Below are positions 40,071 through 51,800 of a stretch of 64,000 nucleotides of DNA, piece by piece. The stretch covers positions 18,824-82,823 of the forward strand of contig JH154116.1 in NCBI GenBank assembly GCA_000226015.1. Reading direction: 5' to 3'. The DNA comes from Mnemiopsis leidyi. Its lineage: Eukaryota; Ctenophora; Tentaculata; Lobata; Bolinopsidae. The translations under genes and the position numbers were made by a program. Under the pieces are notes generated by a model. That model searched no databases. It worked only from the letters and a program-made list of their open reading frames with translations, and had not been told where the DNA came from. The number at the start of each line of letters is the position of its first letter. Position 1 is the stretch's first letter.

Positions 40071-41896
40071 GTAAGTGAATGTCTACTTTACTATTACAAC
40101 GTCTCTAGGAAAGAGTTATATTAGTCTTTTGAGTGAACTTTCAGTTAAGTTTTAGTTTACTAAAGTTCTTACTGAATTTAATCAGCAAATTGTCTGTTTG
40201 CACTCTGCTGTCTGAAATGCCGCAGTTTTCTATCAAAAAATGGCCAAAAGCACAGAAGGTTCGAAATTCCGATCAACATAAGAACATTATCATTATATAT
40301 ATTATATATTATAGTCAAATGCTCAAATAAGAAGTGAACAAAACGTCCCAAATTCTTATGAGCATCTCAGTACTCAGTAGGTTTCGTCTAAAACTCTAAA
40401 ATGTTGCCTAAAACCAATTTTTTTCTAGAGGCGGGGACACCAGCTATTTTCATTTCATCATTTAACAATTATGTCATTACATAGAAAAGAACCCCATCAA
40501 ACCAAGCTCTTTAAAAGTGTTTATTTATTAGCTGGGAAAAATAAGTCTCTGAATATAAAGATGTGCAAAGTCGTGATCAATAAAACTTTTCATAACGGTC
40601 TGGTAGATGTGAACGTTTATCATCATGACAATGAGGACCCTGCCCCATCTACTTCTCTTACTTCGGATCTCGGACCGTGAAAATAAACGAATTAGTCAGG
40701 AGCGGGGAGGTGAAAATAAACGAATTAGTCAGTAGCGGGGAGGTACACATTGTGCTCTGCACCTGGCTAACACGTCCTAGACTAGCACTTACCTAGGCTT
40801 ACTTTCAAGGTTATTCGTTAATTGTTGTTCAGGTTGTCAATTCTATTTAATTCCTATTTTAGTTTTATCGAATCTTGGTTCTTGATAATCGTCTTTTGTC
40901 GGGTTCATATACTACATGCAGACCTCTGTTATTTTTTCTTCCATTTGATACCAAAGAAAGTTGTTGTACATTAAGCTTCTTATGCTACGTTTATTTATGT
41001 ACTATGGAGCTTTAAACTTTTTGTCTATACTCTATAAAAATACTCAGACGCTTATACACAGACACTCTTTTGATTTCGCCATGTGACATAAATTCATCAA
41101 AAAATTATTTGTTTAACGCGATTTACATTCTCCGCGCCTGAATAAGTCTGAGTATACTTTAACAGACGTCTATCTTATCTAACTTCCAATACACTAGTAA
41201 TTGGATATTCAAACTCGTAAAAAAACATGGTGACAATGACAGATTTGGTTTTATCGTTTTCAGTTTCTGCTGAGTTTACGTTTTACACTTAGATACGTCT
41301 GCAAGAAAGAATGTTCTAAACCGCTGACCTCATGATCCAGCAGATCTCTATTTCTATCTTCCTCATCAAGTGTATCGGCTAATAAATTACTCGATAAGAC
41401 GATAGCATTCGAGTACACATCGTCACATCACGCTTTGAGTTTAACCTTGATTGCAGTGCACAGATCGATATAGATGAGTTCTATGAGCTGCACAGTTTAT
41501 CCGATAGGGCAGACGTGTATACTGCGTCCCTCTTATAAAACGTGACTACAAACAGTGGGCAGTGTAGCTGGCTATACACCTCGATGATGTAGATTTTCCA
41601 TGTGAGTCGGGCGTTCAAAAGTTCTTATGTGTATTGTGTTAGCTCCCGCGATATCGCCGATAATTAGCTCCAGGTTCTTAAGTTGAAACACGTGTAGTTA
41701 TCTAAACACAACTGTGTTTGTTTTTCACAACTGTGTGGGCCCTTTGTTTTTTCATTAGTTGCCACCTTTTTGTTCAAAAGAAAAAAGATGTTCAAGACAT
41801 TTTACGCTTCCAATGCCTTTTAGTCAAACAGAGTTTACCGTAAACAAGTAAGCTTGCACTACTGAATTGAATGATTCAAGAATATATTGTTTCTTT

Positions 41897-42065
41897 TTTC
41901 TTACTTTGAATTCTCTTATTATTATGATTTTAGGATTTTGAATTAGTTAGATTAGCACTACTGAATTGAATGAATCAAGAATATACTGTTTCTTTTTTCT
42001 TACTTTGAACTATCTTAATATTATGATTTTAGGATTTTGAATTAGTTAGATTAAATTAGTATGTT
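41897..42065. repeat. direct repeat, two copies of about 95 bases
   Basis: The stretch beginning gcactactgaattgaatga is present twice (about 41857 and 41956) with few differences, through gattttaggattttgaatta. A local tandem duplication in the ferlin B upstream region. Confidence 0.8.
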
Positions 42066-42305
42066 TGTATTGACCCTTAATTGCCTTTGCTTTCGATGTA
42101 TTGATGCTTAAAAGTAAGCAACACGTTGATTGCTGTGAAAGCTGGTCCAGTGAACACTGCAATTTTCGATCATAACATAATATAGTATCTGACGTATAGA
42201 TTTGATCTTGACCAAGAATCTGATAGCGGATTGCTGATGGGCCGACTACGTCATTAGTCGAGTGATAAGTTCTTCTAAAAAACAGAGATCACAACGTGAC
42301 ACACT

Positions 42306-42348
42306 ATGGTATTCAGTGATGATGAAAAAGAAGTGGAAACTGAAGTAG
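42306..42348 (+). CDS. candidate alternative first exon 1b of ferlin B
   Basis: ATG at 42306, 14 codons (MVFSDDEKEVETEV) plus one base, donor gtatgt, phase 1. Its FSDDEKE core resembles the start of exon 1e ([14 protein letters not shown]), which suggests the two first exons are old duplicates. The following noncoding stretch to 44186 holds nothing else I recognise. Confidence 0.6.
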
Positions 42349-44186
42349 GTATGTTACCTCAACTTTTTTAGCCAATTCAGAGCCGGAACGGGTAAACGTT
42401 AAATGCAGTTGCAGTTGCAGTTGCAGAGGGTTACCTGTGCTGAAGATTGTTCAGACATTTCCTTTCAGTACCATGTTTCAGTAATCAGTTCGAATATATT
42501 CGAATATATACTTATACTAAAAGTGCAAATAGACTGATTTGCAAGAAGTGTACTTCTAAGTGCTAATTGCTAAACTTGTAGTATCCGTGTGTGTGCCTAG
42601 CCTCCTTCAAGCGGTGAGGAAGCCGACCAAACTTACTCGGGCACGTCTTTGAATATGTTATTCACCGGTTACTCCTGAGTTCATGTTTTTATTTACCATG
42701 ACTTGCCTCGTGTGCAGTGGTGCTCGGTTGAGGTTTATATAGGTTTGTTTGTTTACGTAGTTGGGCATCACGTCTTAGAAAATTATCCTGTACAATGTTT
42801 ATAGCGCTAAAGATAACTGACATTAAGTGCAACCGCTAGAAATTAAATGTAAGGAGCATCAAAACCAATAATCAAACCACTGCGAGACACAACTGAGAGT
42901 TACTGCGAATATAATCAATATCAATAGTATAATGAACACAGGCTTCTTAGATTCCCCGAGAAATAATTTTTTGCCATAGCACAATTTTTAAGCATAAAAA
43001 CTTTTAAAGTTATAAAAATCCAACAGAATTGGCAGCAGGTCGTTCTAATAGTTTGTCTGCTCGTCAGACCAGGATTGCATGCTAATGTAGCTTTGCAGCT
43101 AAACAAATGGCAGTGGCATTCGCTCGGTCTCACATCTTACATCTTACATCTTTATTTTTGTACATTTTAGCGTCCACGCTTTTGTCTAATATTGCACCGC
43201 TTAAGATCACGAAGTTTAAATTTTGCTTCGCCTTGAAATGTGACATTTAAAATTATTTTCATCCGGCGTAGTGATCCCCACTTTTCTCAAATCATCACCT
43301 TAAGTTCTATGCACCGAAAAGTTGCAATACAGTCAGCAAGAAATTGGAGGCCAGCCACTTGTCATTTCTGGAGCTTCATGATCGGGCTTCCTTTATGATA
43401 ATGCAGAGTGAGACCTGGCATAAATGATGTCACGGTGAAATTCTGTTACTCCAGGTCTTCTGACTGTAATGCTGCTTAGTTACGACAGGGACCCACTTTA
43501 AGTGATAACGTACAGAATTATCGTGTGTCTGGCAGGTTGTGTAATGAATTACACACTTGCAGTGTATAACCTCAGGCTCCAACCGTCAACGTCATTTTTA
43601 ACGGCAAGCTTTTTTGCAGCTTTGCCAAATTGTTTGTTTCGAAAGCTGATAACGTATCCAATGTTTAATAAACTTATAAGCTCTTGTTTTGTGGTTTATA
43701 CTTCAGAGCAGCACAATTTCGACGTTTTGACTCGTGGCGACTATAATCGTGCTCAAAATTTTGGATGGTAGCAATGTTTGGCCTGAAAAATTCTTCAATT
43801 ATATTAATATATATTTAAATTATTCCAATTCGCGACTTCGTGAGATCTAAACATCCAACGGTAGTGTTACACAACAGTTGTGAAGTTAAAACGTTATGAT
43901 ACTTAAAAAGTTTTATGTTTTTATTTTGATCATCTGGCCGTTTGACTGCATCAGTTATTTGACACATTAATCTGTCCAATTGTACCTTATGGGTATAACT
44001 TACAACTTGCCTTAAGTCAATTTACTTATTCTACCGTTAAGTAACGTTATCCTATATTGATTCACAGCAGCTATCAGGATCAAGATTGCTATTAACTTGT
44101 AAAATTTGTTGGAGCTGGCTGGTGTATCCAATTCTCCAGTATTTTGTTGCATCTGAGAACATCGTATTACTATTCGTCTAAGTCAG

Positions 44187-44208
44187 ATGTCTGAAAACGA
44201 AGCTAATG
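44187..44208 (+). CDS. candidate alternative first exon 1c of ferlin B
   Basis: ATG at 44187, seven codons (MSENEAN) plus one base, donor gtgagt, phase 1. An acidic N-terminus as in the other candidates. Confidence 0.5.
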
Positions 44209-44734
44209 GTGAGTTAATTGTAACGATGCGCCATTTTAATTTATTATAAAACTCATATATCAAACTTATAAAAACGTTCTGTTTGCGTGTGTGCTTTAAT
44301 CTGTGTGCTGACCTCTGTGCGCGCTAATTAAAGTAAGACGGACAGAAATTGGCGAAAGAGTACCTGGCACCTGCTAACTACTGTAATATGTCACATTCCT
44401 GATATATCATCCCATTTGTTTCGATACCGATAAGTTTTTTCTTTTATTCGAATATAGCTCCTAAAATTTCGCTGGTGGTAGGATTTACTTGATCACCCAG
44501 GGGTACGAACAATTATAACTACGTCTAGTAGACTGAAATAGTCAATATTTAGATAACATTTCTAACATCTGCATGGAGCAGGAAGGAGTCACACAACACG
44601 CACCTTGTAGTTGCACTTACACTGCACGCACACTGTACGGCTTGAATATCTTGTACTGATAGGGATAGCCATATTACAGTTTGTCACTTAAATAGGCAAG
44701 TAGGACTATTTGTTACTGCAATTGCTTAAAACTT

Positions 44735-44740
44735 TATAAG
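44735..44740 (+). promoter_or_regulatory. possible TATA box upstream of exon 1d
   Basis: TATAAG (in actttataagacc) 39 bases before the ATG at 44779. Exon 1e has the same word at a similar distance, which supports separate promoters, but no start-site data exist. Confidence 0.3.
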
Positions 44741-44778
44741 ACCGAGCTTTTCTTCCGTCTGCACAGTTCCTTGAGTTG

Positions 44779-44839
44779 ATGTTGAAGAAGAAAGATAAGG
44801 GAAATGACCGAGCTAAACATCGTGCTAAGAACGTTTCGG
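44779..44839 (+). CDS. candidate alternative first exon 1d of ferlin B
   Basis: ATG at 44779, 20 codons (MLKKKDKGNDRAKHRAKNVS) plus one base, donor gtgagt, phase 1. It is strongly basic, unlike the acidic 1b, 1c and 1e, so isoforms would differ in N-terminal charge. Confidence 0.5.
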
Positions 44840-45672
44840 GTGAGTAGGAAAGCAACTCCTTCTCTCCTTGGAGCTTTCTGTTTAGTACATACCTCTACTC
44901 ATCTGAACGATCCTTCGTGCTTGTTTTTTGGTAAAAAGCACGACTTACTGACAGACCGAAGCTGTTTAAATAATCCTGAAATGCTATCATCACATTTTGC
45001 TTATACATCCATTTTTTCTTCCGTCAAAAAACGGGCCTCTAATGAGTCAATTATCATGAACAAAAGCAATCGACAATTCTGTACATAAGGCCGTCATGTG
45101 GTGAATTTAGTTAATTTTACCCTTTACTTAAGTACTTTGTCGTACTTAGTGTTTTAGGTAATACTTTCAACACTAATATTATTCAAATACTTTGAGTGTC
45201 CTGTTGAACTTGTTACTTACCAACGATGCCTTTCACTCCTGTGGAAACTCTCATCTGATTTCCGAAATTTATTATTCTAAAATTCTATTAAAGTATTAAG
45301 CTTGAACATGACACGCACTCAAGAAAAGTGCCCATTGTAAGATTGTGATGTATCGGTTGGCAATAATATCAAATCTTGCATTCCTTCCATTAGCCACAAG
45401 TATGTAGACAAACAGTTGCATGGTAGTATTATGGCTAATCTTCCAAGTTTCAAGATTGGCTCTCCGTATAGTTGCCTATGTGTACATGTACGCATCGACA
45501 CGTCTTGTTGATTTAGGTAACCCAATGAAATACCAGAAACGTAATTACCGCTCGACTTTAACTATATTTTGCTGCAGCTCCTTAGGACGCGTCTCATTCT
45601 ACATCCTACATCCATTGTGTCATTATTGGTTTCAGTTCGATCGTTTATCTTTGCCTTCCAGATTGCCTACCC

Positions 45673-45678
45673 TATAAG
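45673..45678 (+). promoter_or_regulatory. possible TATA box upstream of exon 1e
   Basis: TATAAG in the context ccctataagagcaag, 47 bases before the ATG at 45725. Confidence 0.3.
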
Positions 45679-45724
45679 AGCAAGAGGTCTTATATTACAG
45701 TAGCAGTCACGTCACCACGTCAGC

Positions 45725-45806
45725 ATGGGTCTGTTCGGTAGTGATGATGAAGAGAAGAAGGAAGGGGAGTCTGGTAGTGAGGCCGGGGGTGAAGGAGGTG
45801 GTGAAG
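45725..45806 (+). CDS. ferlin B first exon 1e (nearest alternative)
   Basis: ATG at 45725, 27 codons ([20 protein letters not shown], then Gly/Glu-rich) plus one base before gtatat, phase 1. It is the closest start to exon 2 and is used in my model. A further weak phase-1 candidate (MYASTRLVDL) is at 45486-45516. Confidence 0.65.
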
Positions 45807-48800
45807 GTATATCTGCTCTGAGTTGTAGAGTTTTTCTCTTTTTCATACCCCCAAGACCTTTGAAGGCCTAAGGCATGATGAAAATCAGTAGATTAAGTCC
45901 TTAACTGAAGTTTGCAACAGCAAATCATTATATGATGCTATGAACCTACAAGTACTCTAAATACTCCAATAACTCTTCTTATCAATCGGCTTCATAATTT
46001 CGGAAGAGCGCATCGTTTGACAGACATTTTGCACAATCTTGCCCCTCCTAACCTAGTTTGGTCTTCTTTTAAGCCTGCTTAGGTCCTCTTCGCTGCATTG
46101 AACATCGTATGGTGAAAAGTCTTGAATATATGTTTGGTTGAAAACATTAGAATTTCTTGCTCAAAATGTTCGTATGCCTCATAATATTTCGAGATGTTTC
46201 AAAAATATGAAAAGCTGAAATAGAATTTAAGAATGAGAGATTCAGAATGTAAAATCAACAATGTTTTATTCCAGATCACTGTTTTTCAGATCAAATATTC
46301 GGACCAACATGCAAAATAGTGGTAAAGAAAGCAACAAACCTCAAAAATGTCCTTAAGTTTGGTACAATCGATCCTTATGCCGAAGTCACCTTCGAAAGTA
46401 AGTTACAACAGAATTGTGCTTTAAGTTTACGGATTATAAATGTCTAACTTATTCAAATCAAGTTTTTTGTATTTCCATGTTTTGCAAATTGCAATCTATG
46501 AAACATTATAGCCCATAAAATAAAGTGCTGATCATGTTTAGATTACACAAAGAAGACAAAGACTCAAAGTGACACTAAAAATCCGGAATGGAATGAGGAA
46601 CTTGTCTTTCCTAGAGCAAATACTGACTCAGTCAAAGTTCAAGTAAAGATTTTCCACGAAGAATCTATTGGCAAGGACAAGTAAGCAAGCTCCAATATAC
46701 AAATAGTATCATTTGTAATTTCTTGACACGCGGTACAATCGAAAATACGAAATCAAATGCTTCAAAAACGCATCAAAGAATTTACTTTCCTGACCAGTTA
46801 TGACTGGTGATTTTTTATGAAAACAATAAGAAGTAAAACCACAAGGTTGCTTGCTTACGGAACGGGAAATATCAGCGGCTACACCAAATCTGACTGGCAT
46901 GACATTGAGATCAAGCTGATCGATTCCAAACAAAGAGCCACTGAGGTAATCATATCATTTTTAGATCCCCAGATTGTAGGGCTGTCTATGTATAACTCTT
47001 AATAGATTTCAGAATAACTATGAAAGTGAACGCTGTACAAAGGTGTCCAAATTAGGCGAGATTGAAATCATATTCTTGAAAAGATGGTTATGCCAGTTTC
47101 TAAAACTTTTAAGAAACGTTATTTTACAGCTGATACTAATCTGCTGACAAAGCTGTCTGTGTTACAGGGAATAGTTAGTGTTGGAGTAGGAGGAGGTGGA
47201 GGCAAGGACCCGGACGCAGAAGAGGAAGAAGGAGAAGAAGAAGGAGAAGAGGAAGAGGAGGATGTCGTCATGGAAGAAGAAGGAGGGGTAATTTTCTCTT
47301 ATTTTGGGTTGATATTATCAAATTTCAGTGTACTTCAAGTTGAAAATACTTATGCATTACCTCTGAATCGTATTTCTGAACATATTTCTAACTTAAATGG
47401 GCAAACTGCCGATATCATCAGGACGGAACTGCTGCAAGTGGAGGTAAACGCAAACGTAAAAAGAAGAAGAAGAAAGGAAAGCCCGGCATGTCGGCTGCTG
47501 TTGAGTAAGTTGAAATATATTGATCGAACAGTGTACGTGAATTCTGTTGCGAGAGCAAATTGCTAGAATGATTTTTTAATTCCTAAAATCTTATGTTAAT
47601 GTGCTTTTAGGGAAGCAAGAGCCAAGATCAACTTTGCTACCTTATCAACGAAAGAAGAGACATTTCAAGTCAGATTCGTGGTGCATAAAGCAAGGTTAAT
47701 AACTTATTGTTTATCTTTTTATTGACATCATAATTCTTTAAAGGCAATTTTTTATCAAAACCGTATATTGTGGTCCCCATTGCTGGAAAACGTTTACCTT
47801 ATTTTTAAGTTGTTAAATATTAGGCAGTTGAAAGGAAATGTTCAAACTCCCATGGTGCGTGTAAGCCTTGACAACAAGTCGTTACGCTCACAACCGAGGC
47901 ACGGAAAAGCACCCCGGTTCAATGAGACCATTGTTTTCTCGGTGACCAAGTCTGAGAAAGATTTGCTCAATCTCCCGATCGAAATAGCGGTTTGTACATT
48001 GTACAATGTATCAGTTATAATTTTTTTGAATGTTTAACATGCAAGAAGGTTCGGTATAGCCGTATAGATACATACTCCTACCAGCAAGTTAAGATTTGAC
48101 AAGCATCTCTATGATTAACCTGATGTAATGCTGCAGATGATAGATACTTCTAAAGAGTCACCTTACAACATGATTGGGCTATACAACTTGGATCTGACTG
48201 TTGCCTGGGCAGAGAAGGACAAGCTACTTGCTTTCAAGTGGTTCGCTTTGATCGACCCTGACGAGCCGCAGGAGGGCATGACGGTAATTTGGCAATCTAA
48301 TAGCAACTAAAATATGACGTCAATCATAACTTTTTGTCACTTTGATGCATACTCCGACCTCCGAACCACTTTTATCTTAAGTATGCATTATGCAGTATGC
48401 ACTCCCTCATGTGAACCACTGAACCCCTTACCAGGGCTATGTGAACGTGTCGATGCAGATAATCCCTCCTGGAGCGTCCTACAAGAAGCTCGCTAAGAAG
48501 AGTGACACGGAGATTGATATTGCTAGTAACGTGTTTTATCCGCCTGGTATAACGCTACAGCCTGGACAGTTCATTGTCAGGCTTTACACTGGGGAGGATC
48601 TCCCTCAAAGTTAGTTAGATTACTTATGTTTTACTTAATACGTTACAGTAAGATAACTTATGTTTTACTTAATACGTTACAGTTAGATAACTTATGTCTT
48701 ACTTGATACGTTACAGTTAGATAACTTATGTTTTACTTAATACGTTACAGTTGTATTTCCATTAGCAAAGGTTATGACTGATGCCTTCATTTCACGTTTG

Positions 48801-51800
48801 CATATATTTCAATCAAACAGAAATAACATGATGTACCTTTTTCTTGCAGTGGATTCAGCGGCCCTTGCAAACATCAAGAATCTCTTCTCCAGCGGTGTAA
48901 GTTCTGTGTCCGTATCGGCGTATCATGTTGAAGAGCGTCAAACAAAGTGTTGTGAATTGTAAACTATAAGCCTTTGATTTAAAGCATAGCCAACATAAAT
49001 TCAATTCATTATACTATTTTACTAAACTCCTCTTAGGAGAAGCCGCAAGATTTGGTGGATCCATTCGTGGAGCTCGAATTCGCTGGGTCCAAGATCACAT
49101 CCTCAACACAGTATGGTACCTTTGATCCCGTATGGGGACAGAAGCTGGTGGTTCACGGCCAGTTCCCGTCCATGGCAGAAAAATTCGTTATTCGAGTCAA
49201 AGACAGGTGATTTGCATTCTTACAGTAACCCACTAACTCGTGCAAACTTTTTGTTGTTCTTCTAAGGTCCCCGCTAATAACTTTGACTTCACATATGAAA
49301 TAAATCATGCTTTAATCAAGTGACGAAATCGGAGGTGACGACCTGATTGCGACAAAGTTGCTGAAGATGTCTCAGATTTCGTTCTCTTCAACAGACTCAG
49401 ATCTTGGATTTCAGCCGACTTTTGGTCCCAGTTATATTCCAATGTATGGAGCGCTGAGAGAATTTTCTGAAGTTTCAGGAAAGTACGAGGACTTGAACAA
49501 GGGAGATGTAAGTTAAAGTTGACTCAGTTAACGCCAGCTTCCAAAATATTAGCTATTATTGACATTGGATGACACATATTGCTTTCTTCAAACTGAAGTT
49601 TAAACAAACGATCTCCCAGTATAACAGTATGCTTGTTCTAGGAGCCCGGAATTGCTTACAGAGGAAGAATTTTGATGGAACTTAACTCTCACATGGGTGA
49701 AGCAGACCCTGCTCAAAAGAATAAAGCAAACATCCCCCAGAATGAAAGCGATGATGTCATGGTAAGCCATGCTTCAATTCAGTTATATTCCTCGACAGTC
49801 TCCACCCTAGCAATTTTAAAATCTAAATTACCGAAAAACCTATTGTGTACACCAATAATTGTATTGTAACTAAACTCCTATAACCTTATGATCAGTCGAA
49901 CTTGAGGAGACACAAGTACCACCTGTTCACTGCGTTTGACACGGGCAACATGATCCGAGAAAAGGAAAGTCAGGTTCAGTTTGAAGTGAGTATCGGAGAT
50001 TACGGTAACAGTCTCTCTCTGTCCGGTGGCACACACCCATCTACCACTCAGCCGTGCAATGCAGGTTTGGTGAAGAAAATGTCATGTTACTTGTCTGCAA
50101 TATCTTTACAACATGAATTCTTTCGAAGCGATCTAGACAAAGGCGTGAAACGAATTTAGTCTACACACTTAAAAAATTAAATGAAATAATAAACTTAGTT
50201 ATTTCCAGTGTACGATGGGACTCACTACTACTTTATGCCTTGGTCGTCCTCCAAACCAGCTGTCATCATTCACTCTGAATGGGAAGACATCGAGTTCAGA
50301 GCTGAAACCTACAATATTATGATGAGAACTTTAGAAGATATGGTATTTGCCGCATAAGATAATTACGTGATGTCGTGATGCCAATCAAATTATCTAAAGT
50401 AGAAGCATATGGATTTCTGGAATCATGATTTTGTTCGGCAAAATGAACACATGTAAACGACTAAAATCTTTTAGGAAGAAGAGATCAGAAGATACAAAAT
50501 AAAAGAACTTGCTAAGGCCACGTCAGCAGAGCTGAAAGCTAATTGTAAAGAAATGATTGAAACTGTCACTAATTTGCTGAAGTAGGTCGAAAACACCGTT
50601 ACTGATGGTCGTTGATTGTTCAAAGTTTGTGACCCTGAATTCAAAATGACCCCTTTTGATCATAATTTTGTGGTAAACTAGTTCATAAATTTTACGAAAC
50701 AGGGGCCTTGCTCTACCAGAACCTCCCGAAAACGCCACTAGACTCGACCGGAGCCTCCACAAACTACGTCTTTATCAAATTGTGAGTCATGATTAAACTT
50801 ATTCAGATTTTAGTTTTATTTCACAATGTATAATTACTACAAATACCCTATTAATTGTAGGCTCTCAGTACCTTGACTAACACAATTTCATAACTCCAGG
50901 GCTTGGTAAAGAAAGTCGTAGCAGAGAAACCTCAGTTTGTTGGTATAGATCTAGAACGTCCTGATGATGTTGTTATTGATGTGGACGATGCGGAAAGACT
51001 TACTCGAATAGTGAGTATGGTTATTAAAAACAGAAAAGACTTATTTATAACTCATTAATCAACGCGACGCTATTATTTTCGATCAGCTGATAATGGCTCA
51101 TCAATATATGTCCTGTTCAACCGACTTCACCTCGTTTTAGGAAGAAGAGCAGGAGGAAGAAGCTGAAGCAGAAGGTGCTCTTATTGAGCTGAGTGATGGT
51201 GAAGATGAAACACTCCATCTGCCTCCGTCGGAATCTAAGTCCAAAGCCGATGAAGAGGAAGAGGATGTCAAGACGCTTTATTTTGTGAGTCAGTTAAATC
51301 AATTTGCAGATAATTCAAATGACCACGAAATTTGCCGCAAATCTTGTGCAACCGTCATTAAATAAGTTCATGTTTTTTCTCGCCAGGATTGCTGTTTAGA
51401 TGAATTGGAGGCGTTACAAACTGGAAAGCTGAGAAATGAGGAAAACGATCGAAAGATCGGCCGTGTGGAAAACATAATCTCGAAGTTTAAATCTCTGTGT
51501 TTTGAGGTACTTTTTGTAGGCATGTTATTTATCATTGAGTATCACCAACGTGACCAACTCTTCCCAATTCGAAGTTTCACTGTTTAGGTTATTCAATGAT
51601 ATTCGTTTCAGCCCCAAATCAGCATCCCTGATGTTTTCATTTGGATCATGAGTGGCACAAGCAGGATTGCCTACACTCGTATTCCCATATGTGACATCTT
51701 GTACACTAAAAGTGAGCGTGGCCGTGGCAAACTTTGTGGTAAGACTGGGTCTTTCTTCCTAAAGAAGCCCAGAAAAGAGAAAATCGGAGCTCACCTCTCT

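Noticed and set aside
40471-40680. 69-residue + strand frame between ferlin B first exons
   Set aside because: No splice signal in useful phase, no similarity I recognise, and it ends near a short local duplication.
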